DNA of 64,000 bases from Nitrogeniibacter aestuarii (lineage in GTDB: Bacteria; Pseudomonadota; Gammaproteobacteria; Burkholderiales; Rhodocyclaceae). A program made the translations under genes and the position numbers. Under the pieces are notes generated by a model, which saw only the letters and a list, made by a program, of their open reading frames with translations, was not told the origin of the DNA and did not search any database. Below are positions 17,793-26,220 of this stretch, one piece after another. Within the stretch, counting starts at the first letter, position 1, and each line of letters starts with the position of its first letter. The DNA is taken from positions 3,596,001 to 3,660,000 of the forward strand of contig NZ_CP071321.1 of assembly GCF_017309585.1 (NCBI RefSeq), in the 5' to 3' direction.

Positions 17793-18572
17793 TTAGCCGA
17801 TGATGTTGTAGCCGGCGTCGACGAAATGGACACCTCCCGTGATCAGACGACCGGCATCGGAGACCAGAAAGGCCGTCAGCGCGCCGATGTCCTCAGGCGT
17901 CACCAAAGCGTGCATGGGCGAGCGCTCGACGGCAGAGGCCATGAGATCGTCGAATCGGGCAATACCGGACGCGGCGCGGGTCATGAGCGGACCCGGCGAG
18001 ACCGCATTCACGCGAATCCCCTTCTGCCCCAGCTCGCACGCCATGTAGCGGGTGGCCGCTTCGAGCGCCGCCTTGCACAGGCCCATCACGCCGTAGTTGG
18101 GGATGACCTTCTCGGAGCCCAGGTAGGTCATGGTGATCAAGGAACCACCCCCCGCCTTCTCCATCAAGGGCTCGACGGCCTTGGCCAGACGCACGAAGGA
18201 ATGCGTGGAGACGTCCATGGCGAGGGCAAAACCGTCGGCCGACGTATCGACCACCCGGCCGTGGAGATCGTCGCGCTTGGCAAAGGCCATGCTGTGGATC
18301 GCGAAGTCGAGCTTGCCGAACGCGCTTTCGATGTGACTCATGGTCTCGGCCACCGTTTCGGGCTTGGTGACATCCATCAGGCAGACGTGCTCCAGGCCCA
18401 GTCGGTGCACGATGGGTTCGATGAATGCCAGCGTCTTCTCGTTCTGGTAGGTGATCACCACCTTCGCACCGGCGTCCACGCAGGACTCGGCGACCCCGGT
18501 GGAAATGGACTTCTCATTGGCAATACCGGTAATCAGGCCGACTTTGCCGCTCAAATCGACGATGGGTTCCAT
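17793..18572 (-). CDS. fabI: Enoyl-ACP reductase, FabI-type
   Basis: A 259-aa short-chain reductase that reduces trans-2-enoyl-ACP with NAD(P)H in fatty-acid elongation. FabI features are visible: G-IANEKSI-type cofactor loop (ITGIANEKSIS), SMAFAKRDDL, and the Y-x6-K catalytic pair in YLGSEKVIPNYGVMGLCK, with RVNAVSPGP following. Sequence such as DAGAKVVITYQNEKT differs from typical FabI, so it may be a divergent second isozyme. The start at MEPIVDLSGK is chosen over a short upstream in-frame start. Confidence 0.82.
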   Translation of the reverse strand: MEPIVDLSGKVGLITGIANEKSISTGVAESCVDAGAKVVITYQNEKTLAFIEPIVHRLGLEHVCLMDVTKPETVAETMSHIESAFGKLDFAIHSMAFAKRDDLHGRVVDTSADGFALAMDVSTHSFVRLAKAVEPLMEKAGGGSLITMTYLGSEKVIPNYGVMGLCKAALEAATRYMACELGQKGIRVNAVSPGPLMTRAASGIARFDDLMASAVERSPMHALVTPEDIGALTAFLVSDAGRLITGGVHFVDAGYNIIG

Positions 18573-18730
18573 CAATCCACTCCTTGACTGCAACATTACT
18601 GCAATGCAACAGCATCAAATATTCTTAAAGGAGTTCCAATCTACGACGTTTACCGTGACAAATCCATGCAGCCATGGCACTTTGTTGACGCAGCGCAACA
18701 TTTCCGCGCAACCGCAGGCAGGAGCTTGAA

Positions 18731-19261
18731 ATGCCGCCCGAAAGCATCATCGCTTTTCTCGATTTCGATGGCGTGACCCACCCCTGGCGTGAAGTGGAAG
18801 ACTTCCGCTGTCTGCCGCTCTTCGAAGACGTGGTGCGTGAGTTCGACCAGTTGCGCGTGGTCATCACTTCCGACTGGCGAACCCTCTACTCCCTGCCCAA
18901 GCTCAGGCGGCGGTTCTCGGACGATATCCAGCATCGCATCGTCGGCACCACGCCGCTGATCCTGCCCAAGTCCGGGGGCAACATGTACGGACTGCGTGAG
19001 CGCGAAGCACGCCAGTGGATGACACAGAACGCCGCCAACGACATGCAATGGCTCGCCATCGACGACGCCCCGGGCAACTGGCCCAGTCGATCCCGCCTGC
19101 TGCTGACCGACTTCAAGCGCGGATTCACGGTCGAAGACGCCGAGCGCATGCGTCGCATGGTCGAAGCCATGCGCGATGGTCACTGGCGCACCGATACCGC
19201 GTCAGAAGCAGCGTATGGCACGTTCTGGCATCAACCGGTGTTCTCCGACGGGATCGAATAG
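18731..19261 (+). CDS. HAD-domain protein (HAD of Swiss-Army-Knife RNA-repair type)
   Basis: A 176-aa protein with HAD-superfamily motifs: motif I AFLDFDGVTHPW, motif II VVITSDWR, and an acidic motif near WLAIDDAPGNW. This short form without an obvious cap domain resembles the HAD domain that also occurs in multidomain RNA-repair proteins (PF18143). It probably acts as a phosphatase or is an orphan HAD; the substrate is unknown. It is divergent from fabI and followed by a bidirectional terminator shared with ahpF. Confidence 0.72.
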   Translation: MPPESIIAFLDFDGVTHPWREVEDFRCLPLFEDVVREFDQLRVVITSDWRTLYSLPKLRRRFSDDIQHRIVGTTPLILPKSGGNMYGLREREARQWMTQNAANDMQWLAIDDAPGNWPSRSRLLLTDFKRGFTVEDAERMRRMVEAMRDGHWRTDTASEAAYGTFWHQPVFSDGIE

Positions 19262-19279
19262 CGTTTTGCTCAGAACGAA

Positions 19280-19305
19280 AAACGGGCGCCATAAGGCGCC
19301 CGTTT
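19280..19305. terminator. Bidirectional Rho-independent terminator
   Basis: A perfect 11-bp stem (AAACGGGCGCC / GGCGCCCGTTT) with a 4-nt loop lies between the convergent HAD gene and ahpF. A runs on the left and T-rich sequence on the right make it work in both directions. Confidence 0.85.
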
Positions 19306-19325
19306 GCTTTGTGGTGCCAGTCCGG

Positions 19326-20897
19326 TCAGGCCGTCGCGGCCTCGGCCGGTGCCGACGAGCGAATGAGGTGATCAAAGGCCGTCAGTGCCGCCTTGGAGCC
19401 CTCGCCCATGGCGATGACGATCTGCTTGTAGGGCACCGTGGTCGCATCGCCGGCCGCAAACACACCCGGCACGTTCGTTTCGCAGCGCGGATTGATCTCG
19501 ATCTCGCCAAACTTCGACAGATCGACCGTACCCTTGAGCCAGTCGGTATTCGGCAGCAGGCCGATCTGCACGAAGATGCCTTCGAGCTCCACATGGTGGG
19601 ACTGGCCCGTGGTGCGGTCGGTGTAGGTCAGGCCGTTGACCTTGCCATCGGCACCGGTCACTTCCGTCGATTGCGCCATGGTGTGGATGGTCACGTTCGG
19701 CAGACTCTTGAGCTTGGCCTGCAGCACCGCGTCGGCACGCAGGGCATCGGCAAACTCGAGCAGTGTGACATGGCCGACGATACCGGCCAGGTCAATCGCA
19801 GCCTCGACGCCGGAGTTACCCCCGCCGATCACCGCCACGCGCTTGCCCTTGAACAAGGGGCCATCGCAGTGTGGGCAGTAGGCCACGCCCTTGCCCCGGT
19901 ATTCACGCTCACCCGGCACATTCATCTCGCGCCAGCGTGCGCCAGTGGCGATGATCACTGACTTTGCCTTGAGCGAACCACCGCCGGCCACCTTGATTTC
20001 GGCCATGTCGCCCGGCACCAGGGCCTCGGCGCGGAAGCCGTCCATGATGTCCACATCGTATTGCTTGACGTGTTCTTCGAGCGCCGCCGCCAGCTTCAGC
20101 CCTTCGGTCTCCTTCACGGAGATGAAGTTTTCGATGGCCATGGTGTCCATCACCTGACCACCGAAACGCTCGGACAGCACACCGGTGCGCACACCCTTGC
20201 GTGCGGCGTAGATCGCCGCGGCTGCGCCGGCCGGGCCGCCCCCCACGATGAGCACGTCGTACGGGTCCTTGTCGGCGAGCCTGGCGGCGGCCTTGGCCTG
20301 GGCGCCGGAATCCACCTTGTTGAGGATTTCCTTGAGCGTCATGCGCCCCTGACCGAATTCCTGACCGTTCAGATACACGGTCGGCACGGCCATGATCTTT
20401 TGCGCTTCCACTTCTTCCTGGAAGAGCGCACCGTCGACCATGGTGTGACGCACGTTCGGATTGAGCACCGCCATCAGGTTGAGCGCCTGCACCACGTCCG
20501 GGCAGTTCTGGCACGACAGGGAGATGTACGTGATGAACTCGAAGCTGCCCTGAAGCCCCTTGATCTGCTCGATGGTCTCGGCGTCGGTCTTGGACGGATG
20601 GCCGCCCGCCTGCAGCAGTGCCAGCACGAGAGACGTGAACTCGTGGCCCATGGGGATGCCCGCAAAGCGGATACCCATATCGGCGCCCTTGCGATTGACG
20701 CGGAAGGACGGCTTGCGTTCGGTGTCGTCTTCAGACTCGATCAGGGTGATCTTGTCGGACAGTTCCACGATCTCGCTCAGCAACTCGCGCAGTTCGGCAG
20801 ACGCAGGCCGGTCGTCGAAACTGGCGGTCAGCTCGATCGGCTGGGTCACGTGCTGGAGGTAAGCGGTCAGTTGTTGTTTGAGGTTGGCATCAAGCAT
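19326..20897 (-). CDS. ahpF: Alkyl hydroperoxide reductase flavoprotein subunit
   Basis: A 523-aa AhpF. An N-terminal thioredoxin-like module contains the redox pair CQNCPDVV near residue 130. A thioredoxin-reductase-like part follows, with VGGGPAGAAAAIYAARKG, the second redox pair in YCPHCDGP, and GGGNSGVEAAIDLAG for NAD(P)H. It transfers electrons from NADH to AhpC in the cytoplasm. It lies about 220 bp downstream of ahpC, separated by a strong hairpin, and ends at a bidirectional terminator. Confidence 0.95.
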   Translation of the reverse strand: MLDANLKQQLTAYLQHVTQPIELTASFDDRPASAELRELLSEIVELSDKITLIESEDDTERKPSFRVNRKGADMGIRFAGIPMGHEFTSLVLALLQAGGHPSKTDAETIEQIKGLQGSFEFITYISLSCQNCPDVVQALNLMAVLNPNVRHTMVDGALFQEEVEAQKIMAVPTVYLNGQEFGQGRMTLKEILNKVDSGAQAKAAARLADKDPYDVLIVGGGPAGAAAAIYAARKGVRTGVLSERFGGQVMDTMAIENFISVKETEGLKLAAALEEHVKQYDVDIMDGFRAEALVPGDMAEIKVAGGGSLKAKSVIIATGARWREMNVPGEREYRGKGVAYCPHCDGPLFKGKRVAVIGGGNSGVEAAIDLAGIVGHVTLLEFADALRADAVLQAKLKSLPNVTIHTMAQSTEVTGADGKVNGLTYTDRTTGQSHHVELEGIFVQIGLLPNTDWLKGTVDLSKFGEIEINPRCETNVPGVFAAGDATTVPYKQIVIAMGEGSKAALTAFDHLIRSSAPAEAATA

Positions 20898-21030
20898 CGG
20901 TGGCCTCCCTTTTCAAGGAAATTCAGGCGTAAAAAATCCCGGTCACCCGGGCACAGGGTGAAGCGGTGTTGGCAAAAAGTCGTCTCAGGCCTCTTGCCGA
21001 CACCCCCTCATGGAGCGTCCCCCATCGGAA

Positions 21031-21072
21031 GCGGCGGAGAAAGCACCGGGTCGTCCCGGTCTTTCTCGCCGC
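21031..21072. other. Strong hairpin between ahpC and ahpF
   Basis: A long GC-rich inverted repeat, GCGGCG-AGAAAG-ACCGGG against CCCGGT-CTTTCT-CGCCGC, with single bulged bases and a 4-nt loop. It is not followed by a T run on the minus strand. It lies in the ahpC-ahpF spacer, where an mRNA-processing or partial-termination element would lower ahpF relative to ahpC. Confidence 0.55.
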
Positions 21073-21117
21073 CCCGAGGGGAGAGGCCGCCGCGCTGCGG
21101 CAGCCTTGGCAGCAAAA

Positions 21118-21684
21118 TCAGATTTTGCCGACCAGGTCCAGCGACGGGGCCAGGGTGGCTTCACCCGGGGTCCACTTGGCCGGGCAGACTTCGCCCGGGT
21201 GGGAGGCCACGTACTGAGCCGCCTGGACCTTGCGGACCAGTTCCTTGGCGTCACGGCCGATACCCAGATCGTGAATCTCGGCAACCTTGATCTCGCCTTC
21301 CGGGTTGATCACGAAGGTGCCGCGCAGGGCCAGGCCTTCTTCTTCGATCATGACTTCGAAGTTGCGGGAGATCGTGCCGGTCGGGTCACCCAGCATCGGG
21401 TACTTGATCTTCTTGATGGTTTCGGAGGCGTCGTGCCAGGCCTTGTGGGTGAAGTGGGTGTCGGTGGACACGGAGTACACTTCAACGCCCATTTCCTGCA
21501 GCTTGGCGTAGCTGTCAGCCAGGTCGCCCAGTTCGGTCGGGCACACGAAGGTGAAGTCAGCCGGGTAGAAGAACACCACGGACCACTTGCCCATCAGGTC
21601 CTGATCGGTCACTTCCTTGAATTCGCCGTTAACGTACGCTTGGGACTTGAACGGTTTGATCTTGGTGTTGATCAGTGTCGACAT
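21118..21684 (-). CDS. ahpC: Alkyl hydroperoxide reductase peroxiredoxin
   Basis: A 188-aa typical 2-Cys peroxiredoxin (AhpC/Prx1). The peroxidatic Cys is in DFTFVCPTELGDL and the resolving Cys in GEVCPAKWTPG, with the usual C-terminal GKI-like end. It reduces H2O2, alkyl hydroperoxides and peroxynitrite, and is recycled by AhpF encoded downstream. An OxyR-like ATAG-N7-CTAT site lies about 105-120 bp upstream of the start. Confidence 0.96.
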   Translation of the reverse strand: MSTLINTKIKPFKSQAYVNGEFKEVTDQDLMGKWSVVFFYPADFTFVCPTELGDLADSYAKLQEMGVEVYSVSTDTHFTHKAWHDASETIKKIKYPMLGDPTGTISRNFEVMIEEEGLALRGTFVINPEGEIKVAEIHDLGIGRDAKELVRKVQAAQYVASHPGEVCPAKWTPGEATLAPSLDLVGKI

Positions 21685-21788
21685 GAATGACTCCTTTGTC
21701 TGGTTGCTGGTGTCGATGAAATCGAGTGAGTGATTGCATGCTAGGGCACGCGATCAAATCAATCCAATTGAACGTACAAATTTTTGTA

Positions 21789-21803
21789 ATAGGCAGTGCC
21801 TAT
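21789..21803. promoter_or_regulatory. OxyR-like half-operator upstream of ahpC
   Basis: ATAG-GCAGTGC-CTAT is a perfect 7-1-7 palindrome and fits the ATAG-N7-CTAT unit of OxyR sites. The second unit of a full OxyR operator is only weakly visible (AAAT-N7 on the left, N7-CGAT on the right). The site lies between ahpC and the divergent UbiH-family gene. Confidence 0.5.
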
Positions 21804-21905
21804 AACGAACCGATGTCAGCTTTCGGCCGTCGTTCGGGTCTTTGTGACATCATTGCCCCGAATCCGTTGCATTCATATGATGCTGTTTGATTGTAGGCCC
21901 ATTCC

Positions 21906-23069
21906 ATGGATTTTGACCTGATCATCGTTGGCGCCGGCCTGGCAGGCGCCAGCCTCGCTGCGGCCTTGCGCAGCAGCCGCCTCAAGATTGCCGTGATCGA
22001 GTCACGCCCGCCGGCTCAGAGCCCTGGCTGGGATTCGCGCATCTACGCCATCAGCCCCACCAACGCAGACTTTCTGAGCGAGATCGGCGCCTGGCAACAT
22101 CTCGACACCCATCGCCTCACACCGGTCTACGATATGCAGATCAGGGGCGACGCCGGCGGCGAGCTGTCCTTCTCGGCCTATGACTGCGGCTTGCGCGAGC
22201 TGGCCTGGATCGTCGAATCCGGTCTCATGCAGCGAGAGCTGTGGGAAACCATCAAGCGCCAGCACAACCTCACCCTGATCTGCCCGGCCAGCCCGTCAGC
22301 CATCGACGTGACTGACGATGCCGCCACCCTCACGCTCGACGATGGCCGCACCCTGACCGCCAGACTCGTGGTCGCCGCCGATGGCGCCCGCAGCTGGGTC
22401 CGCGAACAGGCGGGTATCGAAGCGAAGACAACCCCCTACCAAGAAAAAGGCGTGGTCGCCAACTTCCGTTGCGAGAAACCGCACCGTAACACTGCCTACC
22501 AGTGGTTCCGGCCGGACGGCATCCTCGCCTACCTGCCCTTGCCGGACCAGATGATTTCCATAGTCTGGTCCACGCCCGATGCGCACGCCGACGAACTGGT
22601 GTCGCTCGACGCCAGCGCCCTGTGCGATCGCGTCGCCGAGGCCGCCGGCCATCAGCTGGGCGCGCTCGAACTGGTGACCGAAGCCGCCGCCTTTCCTTTG
22701 CGGCTGATGCGCGTGAGCAACCCCACTGCGCCTCGCATCGCGCTGATCGGCGATGCTGCGCATGCCATCCACCCGCTCTCGGGCCATGGCATCAACCTCG
22801 GCTACCAGGACGCCAAGGTGCTCGCCGGGCTGCTGGCCGACCTGCCGGCCTGGCGAGATCCGGGCGAAGCCGCCATTCTCGGCGCGTACGCCCGTGCCCG
22901 CGCCGAAGAGACCACATTGCTGCAATCCACCACCCATGCCCTCAATCGCCTGTTCAAGCCGGATAACAGCCTGCTGTCAGGCATTCGCAATCTCGGGCTG
23001 AACCTCACCAACCGCCTGCCGGTCATACGCAACTCACTGGTGCGTTATGCCGTCAGTGGTCATTTCTGA
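21906..23069 (+). CDS. UbiH/UbiF-family FAD-dependent ubiquinone hydroxylase
   Basis: A 387-aa flavin monooxygenase. The FAD-binding GxGxxG is at the N-terminus (IIVGAGLAGASLAAAL), the DG motif reads VVAADGARSWVR, and the GD motif with the UbiH-family signature is ALIGDAAHAIHPLSGHGINLGYQD. These enzymes hydroxylate the ring of ubiquinone precursors at the membrane. Which ring position this one acts on cannot be told. A 20-bp gap to dsbC suggests an operon. Confidence 0.85.
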   Translation: MDFDLIIVGAGLAGASLAAALRSSRLKIAVIESRPPAQSPGWDSRIYAISPTNADFLSEIGAWQHLDTHRLTPVYDMQIRGDAGGELSFSAYDCGLRELAWIVESGLMQRELWETIKRQHNLTLICPASPSAIDVTDDAATLTLDDGRTLTARLVVAADGARSWVREQAGIEAKTTPYQEKGVVANFRCEKPHRNTAYQWFRPDGILAYLPLPDQMISIVWSTPDAHADELVSLDASALCDRVAEAAGHQLGALELVTEAAAFPLRLMRVSNPTAPRIALIGDAAHAIHPLSGHGINLGYQDAKVLAGLLADLPAWRDPGEAAILGAYARARAEETTLLQSTTHALNRLFKPDNSLLSGIRNLGLNLTNRLPVIRNSLVRYAVSGHF

Positions 23070-23089
23070 AGAATCTGGAGAGAGACTCA

Positions 23090-23815
23090 ATGAAAACGTT
23101 TTCCCTGCGCGCTGGCATCCTGGCGCTCGGCCTTGCCGCCACCCTTGCCCACGCGGGTGACGCCGAGGTCAAGGCCAGGATGGAAAAATTCATCGGCGCG
23201 CCGGTCGTCAGCTCGGTCAGTGCCACCCCCTACGCCGGCCTGTACGAAGTCGTCCTGCAGTCGGGCGAGCTCGTGTATGTCGATGAAGAGGTGAAGTACA
23301 TCTTCACCGGCAGCATCATCGAAGCGGGCAGCCGCGAGAACCTCACCCAGGCGCGCAAGAACGAACTCAACGCCATCGATTTCGCCACCCTGCCCCTCGA
23401 ACATGCCGTCAAGCATGTCCAGGGCAAGGGTGAGCGCGTGATCGCCACCTTCGAGGACCCCAACTGCGGTTTCTGCAAGCGCCTGGCGCAGGAAATCCAG
23501 AACATGGACAACGTGACGGTCTACACCTTCCTGTACCCCATCCTCAGTGCGGATTCGACCACCAAGTCCAAGCAGATCTGGTGCAGCAAGAAACCGGGGC
23601 AGGCGTGGATGGACTGGATTGCCGACGGCATCAAACCCACCGGCCCGACGGACTGCGACACCAAGGCCATCGACGCCAACATCGAACTGGGTCAGCAACT
23701 GCGCGTGGGCGGTACCCCGACCATCTTCCTGTCCGACGGCTCACGCATCGGCGGCTATGTATCGGCTGACAAGCTCGAAGAGGCCATCGCCAAGGCCGAA
23801 GCCAACAAGAAGTAA
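23090..23815 (+). CDS. dsbC: Thiol:disulfide interchange protein DsbC
   Basis: A 241-aa periplasmic disulfide isomerase. It has a Sec signal peptide (MKTFSLRAGI...LAHAG), an N-terminal dimerisation domain and a thioredoxin-fold domain with active site CGFC in FEDPNCGFCKRL and the cis-Pro in VGGTPTIFLSDG. It isomerises wrong disulfides and is kept reduced by DsbD. GGAGAGAG precedes the start. Confidence 0.93.
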   Translation: MKTFSLRAGILALGLAATLAHAGDAEVKARMEKFIGAPVVSSVSATPYAGLYEVVLQSGELVYVDEEVKYIFTGSIIEAGSRENLTQARKNELNAIDFATLPLEHAVKHVQGKGERVIATFEDPNCGFCKRLAQEIQNMDNVTVYTFLYPILSADSTTKSKQIWCSKKPGQAWMDWIADGIKPTGPTDCDTKAIDANIELGQQLRVGGTPTIFLSDGSRIGGYVSADKLEEAIAKAEANKK

Positions 23816-23835
23816 GCCTGGGCACGCCCAAGGAA

Positions 23836-23859
23836 AACAGCCCCTCTCGAGGGGCTGTT
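23836..23859. terminator. Bidirectional Rho-independent terminator
   Basis: A perfect 11-bp stem AACAGCCCCTC / GAGGGGCTGTT with a 2-nt loop lies between the convergent dsbC and esterase genes. T-rich flanks occur on both sides. Confidence 0.85.
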
Positions 23860-23864
23860 CTGTT

Positions 23865-24542
23865 TCAGGCCTTGAGCACCCGCACCAGCCAGCGCTCGAT
23901 GTCACGCACCTCTTCGAGCACGATGCCGTGTTCGACAAAATAGGTCTGCCACTCGATCGGGTAGCCCGCCGATTTGAGCTGCTCGTACGATTTCTGGGCA
24001 AAAGCGTGAGGAATCACGGCGTCGTCCCGGCCATGGGCCATGAAGATCGGCGTCGCGGCGTTGGCGTCGCTGGCCTCGGCCGCAAGCGTGTCGGCAAGGG
24101 GCAGATACGTCGACAGGGCCAACACCCCGGCCAGCGTCTTGCCGTGTCTCAGCGCGGTGTGCAAGGCAATCGCACCGCCCTGCGAAAACCCGGCCAGCAC
24201 GATATTGCCATCGGGCACACCGCGCTCGTTCTCGCGCGCAATGAGTGCTTCGATCCGGGCCGCCGATTCGATCACGCCCGCCGGATCTTCCCGCCGCTGG
24301 GCAAAGTCCTGGCTCAGGATGTCGTACCAGGCGCGCATGACATACCCCCCGTTGATCGTCACCGGGCGCGCAGGCGCATGCGGGAAAACGAAACGTGTGG
24401 GCGGCAAGGCCTCGGTGTCGAATTCGTCCACAATCGGTTCGAAGTCATGCCCGTCCGCGCCCAGACCATGCATCCAGATGACCGCATGGGTTGGATTCGG
24501 GCGGGTTTCGATTTCAACGCAGGGCAACAGTTCTTGGCTCAT
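23865..24542 (-). CDS. Carboxylesterase/phospholipase of the alpha/beta-hydrolase fold
   Basis: A 225-aa cytoplasmic serine hydrolase of the abhydrolase_2 (carboxylesterase II) family. Features: HAVIWMHGLGADG oxyanion loop, nucleophile in AGFSQGGAIAL, Asp in MAHGRDDAVIP and His in VEHGIV. Family members cleave short acyl esters, lysophospholipids or S-acyl groups. The start at MSQELLPC is chosen because the longer ORF has no family resemblance upstream. It is transcribed separately from the catabolic operon, from which a terminator divides it. Confidence 0.85.
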   Translation of the reverse strand: MSQELLPCVEIETRPNPTHAVIWMHGLGADGHDFEPIVDEFDTEALPPTRFVFPHAPARPVTINGGYVMRAWYDILSQDFAQRREDPAGVIESAARIEALIARENERGVPDGNIVLAGFSQGGAIALHTALRHGKTLAGVLALSTYLPLADTLAAEASDANAATPIFMAHGRDDAVIPHAFAQKSYEQLKSAGYPIEWQTYFVEHGIVLEEVRDIERWLVRVLKA

Positions 24543-24603
24543 GAGATGCTTCCGGATCAGATCAGGTGTCGTTCGGCCAAGCATAGCGTGATCGGCAACA
24601 AAA

Positions 24604-24624
24604 AGGCCCGGCGATGCCGGGCCT
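24604..24624 (-). terminator. Terminator of the ten-gene catabolic operon
   Basis: A 9-bp perfect stem AGGCCCGGC / GCCGGGCCT with a 3-nt loop. On the minus strand it is followed by TTTTTG. It lies about 95 bp after the stop of the last operon gene (24718). Confidence 0.8.
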
Positions 24625-24717
24625 GATTGCGTCGTGGCGATCCTCAGCCAGATTGCTTCCGGATACTTCAATCAGTCAGCCCACCGTGCCGACCGCTTGA
24701 ACATCGACCTCGCGGCA

Positions 24718-26172
24718 TCAGGCATCCAGCCCGCCCATATTGATGTACTTCACCACCAGATAATCCTCGATTCCGTAGCGTGAGCCCTCGCGCCCGATGC
24801 CGGACTGCTTGACGCCCCCGAAGGGGGCCACCTCGTTCGAGATCAATCCGGTGTTGACTCCCACCATGCCGTATTCCAGACGCTCGGCAACCCGCCAGAC
24901 GCGCCCCAGGTCACGCGCGTAGAAGTAGCTTGCGAGCCCGAATTCGGTGTCATTGGCCATGGCCACCACTTCGTCCTCGGTCGAGAAACGGAACAGCGGC
25001 GCCAGGGGGCCGAAGGTTTCTTCCCGGGCCACGGCCATGGTCGGCGTCACGTCGGCCAGCACGGTGGGCTCGAAGAACGAGTGCCCGAGGGTGTGAGTCT
25101 TGCCGCCTGTCAGGACGCGCGCGCCCTTGGCGGTGGCATCAGCGATGTGCTCCTGAACCTTGGCGACCGCTCTGGCATCGATCAGCGGGCCGATGGAGAC
25201 TCCGGCCTCCACACCGTTGCCGATCTTGAGGGCATTGACCGCCCGCACCAGTTTTTCGGCGAAGGCATCATAGACCTTGTCATGCACATACAGCCGGTTG
25301 GCGCAGACGCAGGTCTGGCCGGCATTGCGGTACTTCGACAGCATGGCGCCGGCGACCGCGGCATCCAGGTCGGCGTCTTCGAAGACGATGAACGGCGCAT
25401 TGCCCCCCAGCTCCATCGACACTTTCTTGACGGTCGATGCGCTCTGGGCCATGAGCACCCGGCCGACCTCGGTGGACCCGGTAAAGCTCAGTTTTCGCAC
25501 CCGCGGATCGGTGGCAAGGATGCTTCCGATCTCGCCGGCTGAGCCGGTGACCACCGAGAGCACCCCGGGCGGTACGCCAGCGCGCTCTGCCAACGCGGCC
25601 AGGGCGAGCGCAGTCAGCGGCGTCTGCGAGGCCGGCTTGACCACCATGGTGCAGCCAGCGGCCAGCGCGGGCCCGGCCTTGCGGGTGATCATGGCGGCCG
25701 GGAAGTTCCACGGCGTAATGGCCGCGCACACCCCGATCGGCTCTTTCGTGACCACGATGCGCTGACTGCTCACCGGCGACGGCACAACGTCTCCATAGGT
25801 ACGTTTCGCCTCTTCGGCAAACCATTCGATGAAAGAGGCGGCATAGGCAATTTCACCCCGGGCCTCGGCCAGTGGCTTGCCCTGCTCCGCCGTCATGATG
25901 CGGGCCAGGTCGTCCTGATTCGCCATGATCAGTTCGAACCACTGCCGCAGAACGGCGGCACGTGCCTTGGCGGTTTCGGCGCGCCATGCGGGCCAGGCCT
26001 CACTGGCGGCGGCGACCGCGGCCGAGGCGGCTTCAGGCCCCAGCCGGGGCACCGAGGCGATGCGCTCACCGGTGGCGGGATTGATGACGTCAATCTGTTC
26101 GGGGGCGGACATCCATTGCCCGCCGATCAGGCATTGTTGTCGCAGCAGGCTGGAGTCGTGAAGCGCTAGCAT
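24718..26172 (-). CDS. NAD(P)-dependent succinate-semialdehyde dehydrogenase-like ALDH
   Basis: A 484-aa aldehyde dehydrogenase closest in appearance to GabD: MTAEQGKPLAEARGE and ITPWNFPAAMITRK are GabD-like, general base Glu is in SMELGGNAPF, and the catalytic Cys in NAGQTCVCANRLYV. It oxidises a (semi)aldehyde to the acid with NAD(P)+. It is the last gene of the operon, 48 bp after a second ALDH. Its substrate in this operon is unknown. Confidence 0.88.
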   Translation of the reverse strand: MLALHDSSLLRQQCLIGGQWMSAPEQIDVINPATGERIASVPRLGPEAASAAVAAASEAWPAWRAETAKARAAVLRQWFELIMANQDDLARIMTAEQGKPLAEARGEIAYAASFIEWFAEEAKRTYGDVVPSPVSSQRIVVTKEPIGVCAAITPWNFPAAMITRKAGPALAAGCTMVVKPASQTPLTALALAALAERAGVPPGVLSVVTGSAGEIGSILATDPRVRKLSFTGSTEVGRVLMAQSASTVKKVSMELGGNAPFIVFEDADLDAAVAGAMLSKYRNAGQTCVCANRLYVHDKVYDAFAEKLVRAVNALKIGNGVEAGVSIGPLIDARAVAKVQEHIADATAKGARVLTGGKTHTLGHSFFEPTVLADVTPTMAVAREETFGPLAPLFRFSTEDEVVAMANDTEFGLASYFYARDLGRVWRVAERLEYGMVGVNTGLISNEVAPFGGVKQSGIGREGSRYGIEDYLVVKYINMGGLDA

Positions 26173-26220
26173 GGGGAAGGCATCCTTGGGTCAGTGCAGG
26201 TCAGGAGAGTCGGGCGCCGA

